Positions 43,785 through 51,733 of a DNA stretch of 64,000 nt are shown here, piece by piece. Position numbers and translations under genes: made by a program. Source of the stretch: Paraperibacillus marinus (GTDB lineage: Bacteria > Bacillota > Bacilli > Bacillales > DSM-1321); the NCBI RefSeq assembly GCF_046237605.1, contig NZ_CP143542.1:4278001-4342000 (forward strand). Reading direction: 5' to 3'. The stretch's first letter is position 1. Every line of letters starts with the position of its first letter. The notes under the pieces are model-generated. The model worked only from the letters and a program-made list of their open reading frames with translations, did no database searches and had not been told where the DNA came from.

Positions 43785-43809
43785 ACTTGACTGCTAAGAA
43801 GGTGATTAT

Positions 43810-44535
43810 ATGGCTGATCCGAACGAATTTTTATATCCTGCCAAATGGCTGTCCAAAGCTTCCACAGGAGACCGCCTGGCATCTGAGCTAAGGATGAGGA
43901 TCATTTCCGGCTATATTGAAAGCGGTGCCATCTTATCTGAAAATAAAATTGCTGCTGAATTTTCTGTCTCCCGCTCTCCGGTGCGCGAGGCCTTCAAGAT
44001 CCTGTCCTCGGAAAACATCATCCGGCTTGAACGAATGGGTGCGGTGGTGCTCGGACTGACGGAAAAGGAAATTGAAGAAATATATGATGTACGGCTGCTG
44101 ATTGAAACGTTTGTCTTTGAGAGGCTTGCAAGAATCGAGACAGATGAATTAGTAAAGGAACTCAGCAAGATTCTGGAAATGATGAAAGTCGCATTCAAAT
44201 ATAGCGATGCGGACGAATTCTCCTTCCAGGATGTTCTGTTCCACGAAACAATCATCCGGGCCGTCAATCATTCTTATATGCTGATGATCTGGACTAACCT
44301 GAAGCCTGTCATGGAAAGCTTTATCCTGATATCGATGCGGGTCCGGATCAAAGAAAATTACGAGGATTTCACACGCATCATAGAAAATCATGAACTATAC
44401 ATTGAAGCCATTAAAACAAGGGACCGGGCTAAGATGATTAAATCGCTGCATCAGAATTTTGATGACGTCCAGGGAAAAGTGGATGACTTATGGATGTCAC
44501 AGAAGATGCTGGCAGAAGGAGTGGAGAAAAAATGA
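43810..44535 (+). CDS. gntR: Gluconate operon repressor GntR
   Basis: A 241-residue regulator of the GntR/FadR group: winged helix (residues about 20-90, with AAEFSVSRSPVREAFKILS) and a helical FCD ligand domain (about 100-225). It is the first gene of gntRKP, behind AAGGTG, and lies just after its own operator. Its stop overlaps the gntK start (ATGA). A perfect cre lies inside the coding region at 43916-43930, at the same place as in B. subtilis gntR. Confidence 0.95.
   Translation: MADPNEFLYPAKWLSKASTGDRLASELRMRIISGYIESGAILSENKIAAEFSVSRSPVREAFKILSSENIIRLERMGAVVLGLTEKEIEEIYDVRLLIETFVFERLARIETDELVKELSKILEMMKVAFKYSDADEFSFQDVLFHETIIRAVNHSYMLMIWTNLKPVMESFILISMRVRIKENYEDFTRIIENHELYIEAIKTRDRAKMIKSLHQNFDDVQGKVDDLWMSQKMLAEGVEKK
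43916..43930. promoter_or_regulatory. Intragenic cre in gntR
   Basis: TTGAAAGCGGTGCCA matches the cre consensus at every position. B. subtilis gntR carries a nearly identical site at the equivalent place, where CcpA acts as a roadblock. Confidence 0.9.
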
Positions 44536-46073
44536 CTAGCTATATGCTGGGGATTGATATTGGAACAACGAGCACAAAAGCCGTTTTATTTAATGAAAAT
44601 GGAAAAGTGATTCAGCAGGAAAATATCGGATATCCGCTCTATACCCCTGATATATCGACTGCAGAGCAGGATCCGGTAGAAATATTCGAGGCTTTTATCC
44701 TTGCCGCCGGGAATATCATGAAGCGCCATCAAGAAAAGAAAATCTCCTTCGTATCGTTCAGCAGCGCCATGCACAGCCTGATTGCCATGGATGATAACGA
44801 CCGGCCGCTGACGCCCTGTATTACCTGGGCGGATAACAGGAGTGAAGCGTGGACCCATAAAATTAAGGATGAACTGAACGGCCATGAAATATATAAGCGC
44901 ACGGGTACACCCATTCATCCTATGTCCCCGCTGAGCAAGATTGCCTGGATCACGAATGAACGCCCTGAAATCGCTTCCAGGGCCAAGAAGTACATTGGAA
45001 TTAAAGAATATATCTTCAAAAGGCTCTTTGATCACTATGTGGTTGATCACTCCATCGCTTCCGCTACCGGCATGATGAATTTAAAAAATCTGGACTGGGA
45101 TGCGGAAGCTCTGCAAATAGCAGGAATCACTGCCGGCCAATTATCTGATCTTGTCCCAACTACTGCCATATTCAGCAATTGTGATGAAGAACTGGCCAGG
45201 GACATGCATCTCGATCCGGCCACGCCTTTTGTGATCGGCGCAAGTGACGGCGTTCTTTCAAATCTTGGGGTGAATGCCATAAAAAAAGGCGAAATCGCCA
45301 TTACCATCGGGACAAGCGGTGCGATCCGCACGATCATCGACCAGCCGCAGGTGGACGATAAAGGCAGGATCTTCTGTTATGCCCTTACTGAAAATCACTG
45401 GGTGATCGGCGGTCCTGTCAATAATGGCGGAATGGTCCTGCGCTGGATCCGCGATGAATTTGCTTCATCTGAGATTGAAACGGCGAAGAGGCTGGGAATC
45501 GATCCCTATCAGGTATTGACCAAGATAGCAGAACGTGTAAGGCCTGGATCAGACGGCCTCTTGTTCCACCCCTATCTTGCAGGTGAGCGTGCACCGTTAT
45601 GGAATCCTGATGTCCGCGGCTCTTTCTTCGGCCTGACGATGTCACATAAGAAGGAGCATATGATCCGCGCTGCCTTAGAAGGCGTCATCTACAATCTATA
45701 CACGGTATTTCTTGCTCTAATTGAGTGTATGGACGGCCCTGTCACCCGCATCCAGGCAACCGGCGGTTTCGCCCGTTCAGAGGTATGGCGCCAGATGATG
45801 GCCGACATTTTTGAATCTGAAGTGGTCGTCCCGGAGAGCTATGAAAGCTCCTGTCTAGGGGCGTGCATCCTGGGGCTCTATGCCACAGGAAAGATTGATT
45901 CCTTCGACATTGTTTCTGAAATGGTGGGAAGCACTTATAGACATACGCCAATGGAAGAGGCAGCAAAAGAATACAGACAGCTGATGCCTATCTTCATCAA
46001 CCTCTCCAGAGTCCTTGAAGAGGATTACACACAGATTGCCAAGTACCAAAGGAGTTTAATCAATAAAAAATAA
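44532..46073 (+). CDS. gntK: Gluconokinase GntK (FGGY family)
   Basis: A 513-residue carbohydrate kinase, the exact length of the B. subtilis enzyme, starting at ATG 44532 (MTSYMLGIDIGTTSTKAVLF) in a 4-base overlap with gntR. Domains: N-terminal phosphate loop GIDIGTTSTKA, ATP-binding IGTSGAIRT near residue 258, FGGY C-terminal signature region GGFARSEVWRQMMAD near 418. It phosphorylates gluconate to 6-phosphogluconate for the pentose phosphate pathway. The longer frame from 44490 lies inside gntR. Confidence 0.95.
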   Translation: MTSYMLGIDIGTTSTKAVLFNENGKVIQQENIGYPLYTPDISTAEQDPVEIFEAFILAAGNIMKRHQEKKISFVSFSSAMHSLIAMDDNDRPLTPCITWADNRSEAWTHKIKDELNGHEIYKRTGTPIHPMSPLSKIAWITNERPEIASRAKKYIGIKEYIFKRLFDHYVVDHSIASATGMMNLKNLDWDAEALQIAGITAGQLSDLVPTTAIFSNCDEELARDMHLDPATPFVIGASDGVLSNLGVNAIKKGEIAITIGTSGAIRTIIDQPQVDDKGRIFCYALTENHWVIGGPVNNGGMVLRWIRDEFASSEIETAKRLGIDPYQVLTKIAERVRPGSDGLLFHPYLAGERAPLWNPDVRGSFFGLTMSHKKEHMIRAALEGVIYNLYTVFLALIECMDGPVTRIQATGGFARSEVWRQMMADIFESEVVVPESYESSCLGACILGLYATGKIDSFDIVSEMVGSTYRHTPMEEAAKEYRQLMPIFINLSRVLEEDYTQIAKYQRSLINKK

Positions 46074-46100
46074 ATATTTAACGTTTAGGGGGAATCACTC

Positions 46101-47447
46101 ATGCCATTAGTTATTGTTGCACTTGGAATTTTAGCTCTTCTATTATTGATCATGGGCTTGAAGCTCAACACATTCATTTCCTTGATCATCGTTTCATTCG
46201 GTGTCGCCCTGGCATTGGGCATGCCGCTTACGGACATCGTCAAAACAATTGAAGCCGGCCTCGGCGGGACACTCGGCCATCTGGCCCTGATTTTTGGTCT
46301 TGGCGCCATGCTTGGAAAATTAATCGCAGATTCAGGCGGCGCACAGCGCATCGCCATGACATTGGTTAATAAATTCGGTGAAAAGAATATCCAATGGGCA
46401 GTAGTTGCCGCTTCTTTCATCATCGGAATTGCCCTGTTCTTTGAAGTGGGTCTTGTACTATTAATCCCGATTGTGTTTGCTATTTCAAGAGAATTAAAGA
46501 TTTCCATCCTGTTCCTCGGCATTCCGATGGTAGCAGCTTTATCAGTCACACACGGATTTTTGCCGCCGCATCCGGGACCAACCGTCATTGCGGGTGAATA
46601 TGGCGCCGACCTGGGGCAGGTACTGCTTTATGGCTTCATCATCGCTGTTCCTACCGTTATTTTGGCCGGTCCGGTATTTACAAAGATCGCCAAAAGGCTC
46701 GTTCCGGCTTCGTTCAACAAAACAGGCAATATCGCTTCTTTAGGAGAACAAAAAACGTTTAAGCTTGAAGACACTCCTGGTTTTGGAATCAGTGTATTCA
46801 CAGCCATGCTTCCGGTAATCCTAATGTCCATCGCCACTATCATCACCCTTGTTCAAAAAACAATGGGCGTTGAAGATAACAGTATGCTTGCAGCCATTCG
46901 TTTTATCGGGGATGCTTCCACTTCCATGCTGATTTCCCTGCTGGTCGCGGTTTATACCATGGGTCTGGCAAGGAAGATCCCAATTAAGGACGTAATGAAT
47001 TCTTGTACCAATGCAATCGCCCATATCGGCATGATGCTCCTTATCATCGGCGGCGGCGGTGCCTTCAAGCAAGTGCTGATTGACGGCGGTGTAGGCGATT
47101 ATGTAGCTGAACTGTTCAAAGACACGTCTCTATCGCCGATCCTGCTTGCCTGGATCATCGCAGCCATCCTGCGTATCTCACTCGGATCTGCAACCGTGTC
47201 TGCGCTGACAACAGCCGGCCTGGTCATCCCGCTGCTTGGCCAGACGGATGTCAATCTGGCACTCGTGGTTCTGGCTACAGGGGCAGGCAGTCTGATTGCC
47301 TCCCATGTGAATGATGCAGGCTTCTGGATGTTCAAGGAATATTTCGGGTTAAGCATGAAAGAGACCTTCGCAACCTGGACTCTGCTTGAGACGATCATTT
47401 CTGTTGCTGGACTCGGGTTCGTCCTGCTGCTCAGTTTGTTTGTATAA
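46101..47447 (+). CDS. gntP: Gluconate permease GntP
   Basis: A 448-residue proton symporter with about twelve to fourteen helices. Family blocks: LGKLIADSGGAQRIA near residue 71, HGFLPPHPGPTVIA near 150, and SATVSALTTAGLV near 360. ATG 46101 follows AGGGGGA, 27 bases after gntK. It completes gntRKP; the gntZ gene that follows in B. subtilis is not present here. Confidence 0.95.
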   Translation: MPLVIVALGILALLLLIMGLKLNTFISLIIVSFGVALALGMPLTDIVKTIEAGLGGTLGHLALIFGLGAMLGKLIADSGGAQRIAMTLVNKFGEKNIQWAVVAASFIIGIALFFEVGLVLLIPIVFAISRELKISILFLGIPMVAALSVTHGFLPPHPGPTVIAGEYGADLGQVLLYGFIIAVPTVILAGPVFTKIAKRLVPASFNKTGNIASLGEQKTFKLEDTPGFGISVFTAMLPVILMSIATIITLVQKTMGVEDNSMLAAIRFIGDASTSMLISLLVAVYTMGLARKIPIKDVMNSCTNAIAHIGMMLLIIGGGGAFKQVLIDGGVGDYVAELFKDTSLSPILLAWIIAAILRISLGSATVSALTTAGLVIPLLGQTDVNLALVVLATGAGSLIASHVNDAGFWMFKEYFGLSMKETFATWTLLETIISVAGLGFVLLLSLFV

Positions 47448-47455
47448 TAAGAAGA

Positions 47456-47489
47456 TCCCGCACTCCATCTGTGCGGGATCATTTTTGAT
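47456..47489 (+). terminator. Terminator of the gnt operon
   Basis: Stem GATCCCGCAC / GTGCGGGATC with a 7-base loop followed by ATTTTTG. Confidence 0.9.
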
Positions 47490-47765
47490 TTAAAATAAGA
47501 TAAGCAGCAGGCCGAATCCTGCTATCCAAAGAAATGGGATAAGGTTGATGATGACAGCCTTTCTTTTAGAACGGATGCGGAATACCCAGGCAAGTATGGA
47601 ACACGTGAGGAATGCCACCGGGTAAGCCCCTACTCCAAGGACAAAAGCTGTATTGCCGAAATGGATGCCCGCATCAAAGCTCATGAACGACAATCCCCAG
47701 ATCGGAAGCCAGGGAACTAGGCAGAGGGCATACAGGATCTGGGTGGTGATGAGGAAGGTCTTCAT
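47490..47765 (-). CDS. Small membrane protein of unknown function
   Basis: A 91-residue protein with three hydrophobic helices starting at ATG 47765 (MKTFLITTQILYALCLVPWL), behind AGGAGGAG with good spacing. The longer frame from 47789 lacks a ribosome site. Order of helices and a short basic loop (RIRSKRK) before the third helix predict the topology. No family recognised. Confidence 0.75.
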   Translation of the reverse strand: MKTFLITTQILYALCLVPWLPIWGLSFMSFDAGIHFGNTAFVLGVGAYPVAFLTCSILAWVFRIRSKRKAVIINLIPFLWIAGFGLLLILF

Positions 47766-47858
47766 AATTCTCCTCCTGAAGGTGTTCATTTTCTTTCAGT
47801 TTATTCGTAAGGATCCATCGTGATCCCTATTAAAAACTGCATTAAAACTCTGCCGGGA

Positions 47859-48654
47859 TTAAAGCCACATCAGCAGCCACATCAAAAAAACGGCACCTGC
47901 AAAAACAATCTCCCCATAGTGAATGGCCATAACCACGTCATGGTCCTGCCGGGCCTGGCAGATGCCAAAAAAGCCACTGTTATGGATGATGAACACAACG
48001 CCGGAGGCAAAGGCGAGAGCGGCCAGGTAATTCAGCACATCCGGTATGGTGATCACATAGCAGTGACTGCCGCTTATTTCAGTTGCAAGGTGGAATCCAT
48101 ATTCCTTCGAAAGAAGAAAGGCCAGCGCTAATAGCAGGAGCAGAATAAGCGGCAGGCTGAATGGGTGCTTCCGGTAGTCGAGTGCGTTCAACAGCTTCAA
48201 AACCCTGGGATGTGCTGCTTCCGGCTTCTCTTTTACGCCTTTCTCATCCTGATACGTGATGAATATGATGCGGAAAAACATAGAAAAAAACAATGACCGG
48301 CATGATCAGGCTGATAGCAGGCCAAAAATCAAATAATGCCCTAATCGTCAGCCCGCTGCTATGCATCCTGCAAACTGCAGCTGATAATATCTGAAGCGTT
48401 CCCAAAACTTCCGGATATAGATTCGGTTATCATTCCTTTTCTTTAATTGTACATGTTCCTTCACAGTGTCCCTTCCCTTATAGGACATCCATAAAAAGGA
48501 CAGAATCACCAATACTAAACCTGCCCATAAGAAATTATAGGCAGCATGCGGGTAGTTTTCTAATTGGTCATATTGGGACGATCCATAGACTGTCTATGAT
48601 GATACATAACAATCCCGCCATAAAAAGATCAGATACTGTTTTAAATAAAACCAT
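47859..48654 (-). pseudogene. Decayed multi-pass membrane protein gene
   Basis: From ATG 48654 (behind AGAGGATG) the frame reads MVLFKTVSDLFMAGLLCIII and stops after about 30 codons. Moving to the next frame gives QYDQLENYPHAAYNFLWAG to a stop near 48355; then a third frame gives GLTIRALFDFWPAISLIMPV; then FRIIFITYQDEKGVKEK joins the intact 144-codon end at 47859-48293. The pieces follow one another without gap, so one membrane protein of about 260 residues has at least three frameshifts. I do not recognise the family. Assembly error is the alternative. Confidence 0.75.
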
Positions 48655-48763
48655 ACTTACATCCTCTTTCTAGTTTTCTACCTCTATATTACCCTTGCTT
48701 TCTTCCGGCAGTCCATCTTCTTCCAATTGAAAAAATGGGAGCACGAGGTGCGTCCCATTCCTA

Positions 48764-49129
48764 TCACTGTTGATCGCTGTCATTTTCTACATAATCCTTG
48801 AGAGCGGCAAGCCTGTCGTCCCAGTATTCCTCAAAAAAGGACAGCCAGTCCTTAATTTCTGCCAATGGCTCAGCGTTAAGCGTGTACCGCATTTCCCGTC
48901 CTACCTTCCTGTGGCGGACAAGGCCGGCATCTGAAAGGAAGATTAAATGCTTTTTAACTCCAGTCCTGCTGATCGGGAAACAATCTGAAATCGCCGCAAT
49001 CGGCAGCTCCTTATCTGAAAGAAGCTTCAGCATCCTGCGCCGGACAGGATCGGCAACCGCCCGGAATACATCATGTGCAGAGGAAGTTTCCTCCACATTA
49101 CGCCTCAAGGTAAGCTGGCAGCTTTTCAT
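48764..49129 (-). CDS. ArsR-family HTH transcriptional regulator
   Basis: About 121 residues. A winged helix covers residues 20-95: AVADPVRRRMLKLLSDKELPI, then FPISRTGVKKHLIFLSDAG as recognition helix and VGREMRYTL as wing. There are no paired metal-binding cysteines, so it is not a classical metal sensor. The start is uncertain; ATG 49129 overlaps the SRPBCC gene by 32 bases, and a TTG or GTG nearer the end of that gene is possible. The overlap implies translational coupling. Confidence 0.85.
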   Translation of the reverse strand: MKSCQLTLRRNVEETSSAHDVFRAVADPVRRRMLKLLSDKELPIAAISDCFPISRTGVKKHLIFLSDAGLVRHRKVGREMRYTLNAEPLAEIKDWLSFFEEYWDDRLAALKDYVENDSDQQ

Positions 49130-49493
49130 TGACGATTTTTTCCCAGCCGCCATTCATGATTTCACGTATTTTCAATTTATCAGCATTCCAGCCTGAATGA
49201 ATCAGGGTAAACTCCGTTTCCCCTTCTCCCGTCTCTTTCAATTCAAAAGTAAGATGCCATTCCTTATCCCAGTCAAATCCAATCCGGTTTGGCGGCTCCA
49301 ATTGTGTAATCTTACATGGTGAATCGCCAAATTGACCTGTATGCAGGACAAATTCATGACCCAGCACAGGCTCCATAGTATTGTCCATCCACCAGGCTGC
49401 AAGGCCCGCTGATGTTGATACAGCTCTCCACACCTTCTCGATTGGTGCTTTAAGCACAATAGTCTTACGAATTTCCGGCAGATCATTTTTCAT
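49098..49493 (-). CDS. SRPBCC/AHSA1-domain protein
   Basis: A 131-residue Aha1/START-type hydrophobic-cavity protein: IVLKAPIEKVWRAVSTSAGLAAWW at the start and WHLTFELKETGEGETEFTLIHSGW in the middle. ATG 49493 (MKNDLPEIRKT) follows GGAGG at good spacing. ArsR-SRPBCC pairs are common in Firmicutes; the SRPBCC protein probably binds a small hydrophobic ligand, but the process is unknown. A 26-bp inverted repeat lies in its promoter region. Confidence 0.87.
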   Translation of the reverse strand: MKNDLPEIRKTIVLKAPIEKVWRAVSTSAGLAAWWMDNTMEPVLGHEFVLHTGQFGDSPCKITQLEPPNRIGFDWDKEWHLTFELKETGEGETEFTLIHSGWNADKLKIREIMNGGWEKIVNEKLPAYLEA

Positions 49494-49515
49494 AGTATAA
49501 AACCTCCAAATTAAT

Positions 49516-49541
49516 AAAATGACACCTTTTGGTGTCATTTT
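49516..49541. promoter_or_regulatory. Inverted repeat upstream of the SRPBCC-ArsR operon, probable ArsR operator
   Basis: AAAATGACACC, 4 bases, GGTGTCATTTT: a perfect 11-bp inverted repeat about 25 bases upstream of the SRPBCC start, where an autoregulating ArsR protein would bind. The GGTGTCA half site is not followed by a T run long enough for a terminator. Confidence 0.6.
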
Positions 49542-49661
49542 ACCATAGTATGAAGATTTTTATAAGATTTTATTTATCTAATTGAAAAAAATATAACCTG
49601 ATAGGTACAAAAGTGCAGCCCCTTGGCGGAAGATAGAATTCCACTCCTTCTTACTAAACCC

Positions 49662-50606
49662 TCAGCTCATTTCAATATCCGCCAACCCCAACAAGGAAGC
49701 CTTAAACTCATCTTCAAGCTCCGCAAATTCCCGGAGATTAACAGTGAGTTCCTGCCAGTTTCCCTCCACGATCAAGGAGTGGCAGAGCCCGAGGACCCTG
49801 GACTGTTCTCTTTTCGCTTGAGATAGTACAGGATGCTTTTCCTTAAAATATACGGCATAATCACCAGCCCTTTTGGCTCCCAGCTGAAAGACAAAATATT
49901 TGAGATCATTGATCACTTCTTGTGATACTTCTTTTCTCTCCACGTTTTCTATCAATGCCTCGATCGCTTTCCTGCCAGTTTTCGCTCCTATCTGCACGCC
50001 CATTTCATCCGTGTTTTCATAAAGATGTCTAAAGTATACTAGAGAATCTACATACATTTCTTCCCTGGATGGAGAGCTTTCTCTCTTAATGGAATGCCAA
50101 TATTGATACGGTCCGCGTCCGTACGGGAGATCCTCTGCCCGCCAGGCCTGTACAAGCCTGCCGAGCGGCAGCCTCACGTGGGGGAAACAGGCGGGATCAT
50201 GAAGGTAGATGAATTCGTCATCCATCGCATAGGCCAGGATATAGTGATCTGATCCTTTGGCATACATATGATTCGGCGCATATGTAAGATAACCCATATC
50301 AACCGGGCCAAGCATAGCTGTCCCGTCCTCCAGCACCTTTCTTACGCTTTGAAGCGGGCATCCCTCTCCCTCTTGTGAATATGCCTCAGTAAACGAATAC
50401 CCTAGGGCACGCATGGCATGGGAAATTCCTGTATCGGGATCGCAGGTATTGTTATGCAGGAACAGATGCCCGTTTTTATACAGGGTAATTCCAAGGCCCA
50501 CTCCCGACAATACTTCAAGCAGAGACGGCTCAGCCTCCTCTCCGAACCCCCTGATCAGCATGCTTGCTGAATTTGCATAACAATAAGCACCGTTGCCAAT
50601 ATACAT
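49662..50606 (-). CDS. BtrH-N / C39-like protein of unknown function
   Basis: A 314-residue protein. The N-terminal 190 residues look like a papain-fold (C39/BtrH-N) domain: a Cys in GAYCYANSASMLI near residue 9 and a His in KGSDHYILAYAMDDEFIYLHDPA near 120 give a catalytic-like pair. The rest is helical. Such domains cut peptides or transfer acyl groups; no substrate is evident. It lies 12 bases after an AraC-type regulator and is co-transcribed with it. Starts at ATG 50606 behind AGGGGG. Confidence 0.7.
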   Translation of the reverse strand: MYIGNGAYCYANSASMLIRGFGEEAEPSLLEVLSGVGLGITLYKNGHLFLHNNTCDPDTGISHAMRALGYSFTEAYSQEGEGCPLQSVRKVLEDGTAMLGPVDMGYLTYAPNHMYAKGSDHYILAYAMDDEFIYLHDPACFPHVRLPLGRLVQAWRAEDLPYGRGPYQYWHSIKRESSPSREEMYVDSLVYFRHLYENTDEMGVQIGAKTGRKAIEALIENVERKEVSQEVINDLKYFVFQLGAKRAGDYAVYFKEKHPVLSQAKREQSRVLGLCHSLIVEGNWQELTVNLREFAELEDEFKASLLGLADIEMS

Positions 50607-50618
50607 TTCCTTTTCCCC

Positions 50619-51464
50619 CTATTCAATCGGTATAAATATCTGCAGGTCATGGGCACGATCGTTTGCCGTGTAGTCCGCATCGTAAAACTCAAAACAGTAA
50701 TCAAGACTTGGTTTTAAGCCCCGGGCAGGAAGCTGATTTTTGTATATTTCATCCATAATGAACGGAATATGCTCTATGATGTTTCCGGCTGAAAACACAG
50801 CATATTTCTGCTCCGGGATCATCACACCGTTCCATCCCTCAGGCAGATGATCCAGTGAATCCACTTCAATAGCCGCCAAATATAAGGAAGTGTCCTGATC
50901 ACCCAGGGATTCATAGCCATAACAAACAGCAATTACCGGATCCATTTTATGTTCTTTCAGTTCATCATAAAACTGGTTCCATAGCTTAGATATTTGATGG
51001 TTGGTGACAGGTCCCTCCATGGCAAGTCCGCCGATACAAAAGGACGGCTTTTCAAGGACCGAGACGCTGTATGGCTGCAGGACTAACTCTTCCAGCAGAG
51101 ATGGCGACAGTTCTTCCTTGTAGAGGTTAACATGATGCACGCCTTTTTGGCGGTAGCTCTGTGGAGACATTCCGATAAAGCTTTTAAAGGCACGCGTAAA
51201 AGCTTCCTGGGAGCTGTATCCATAATGGAGGCCTATCTGCAGGATAGGAATATCTGTATCTATCAGCTCCCTTGCGGCCAGGGTCAGCCTGCGCTTGCGG
51301 ATATAATCGCCTGCCGTTTCTTTTGTCAGTGCCTTGAATATACGGGTGAAGTGGAACTTTGAAAATGCGGCCTGACTGGCGATTTCATCCAAAGTGATCT
51401 CTTCGTGGATTTGCTGCTCTATATACCGGGCCGCCTGTATGATTGCTTGAGAGTATGTATTCAA
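50619..51464 (-). CDS. AraC-family regulator with GyrI-like ligand domain
   Basis: A 281-residue regulator: two AraC helix-turn-helix units in residues 1-105 (EITLDEIASQAAFSKFHFTRIFKAL and GLHYGYSSQEAFTRAFKSFIG), then a GyrI-like effector-binding domain (about 125-280, with VPEGWNGVMIPEQKYAVFSA-like strand pattern). The start is TTG at 51464 behind AGGAGG. Rob/BmrR-like architecture suggests it senses a small molecule and controls its own operon with the C39-like gene. Confidence 0.88.
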   Translation of the reverse strand: MNTYSQAIIQAARYIEQQIHEEITLDEIASQAAFSKFHFTRIFKALTKETAGDYIRKRRLTLAARELIDTDIPILQIGLHYGYSSQEAFTRAFKSFIGMSPQSYRQKGVHHVNLYKEELSPSLLEELVLQPYSVSVLEKPSFCIGGLAMEGPVTNHQISKLWNQFYDELKEHKMDPVIAVCYGYESLGDQDTSLYLAAIEVDSLDHLPEGWNGVMIPEQKYAVFSAGNIIEHIPFIMDEIYKNQLPARGLKPSLDYCFEFYDADYTANDRAHDLQIFIPIE

Positions 51465-51565
51465 TGATGGCCGCCTCCTCTGCCGCTCGTGTTCTATACT
51501 TCATTATAAGAGGTTTTTAATGATAATTTTTGATTTCAATTGCTATTTTTCTATAAAATGCATAA

Positions 51566-51596
51566 AAAAAGCCGGTAGTCCCCGGGAGGACACGGC
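51566..51596 (-). terminator. Imperfect hairpin with T tract
   Basis: On the minus strand, GGCCGTGTCC pairs imperfectly with GGACTACCGGC and is followed by TTTTTTT. It lies downstream of the glycerate kinase gene and of parS and may be a second terminator for that operon. Confidence 0.5.
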
Positions 51597-51606
51597 CTTC
51601 ACCATA

Positions 51607-51622
51607 TGTTTCACGTGGAACA
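51607..51622. promoter_or_regulatory. parS site (ParB/Spo0J binding site)
   Basis: TGTTTCACGTGGAACA is the exact reverse complement of TGTTCCACGTGAAACA, one of the B. subtilis parS variants (consensus TGTTNCACGTGAAACA). It lies in a 270-base gap without genes. No second CACGTG in the window fits the consensus. Confidence 0.92.
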
Positions 51623-51695
51623 TCAACACCTGAATGTTTTTGGGTAAAGTCCTCAATTGCACGCTGAAAGGAAGCAGCCAGACTTTTTTCTACAT

Positions 51696-51725
51696 AGAAA
51701 AAAGGAGCTGTCCGCCACAGCTCCT
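51696..51725 (-). terminator. Terminator of the glycerate kinase gene
   Basis: Minus-strand stem AGGAGCTGT / ACAGCTCCT with a 5-base loop followed by TTTTTT, just after the stop at 51734. Confidence 0.9.
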
Positions 51726-51733
51726 CCCGTTTT

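Noticed and set aside
44586..45050. 154-codon minus-strand frame within gntK
   Set aside because: Shadow of a firmly identified gene on the opposite strand.
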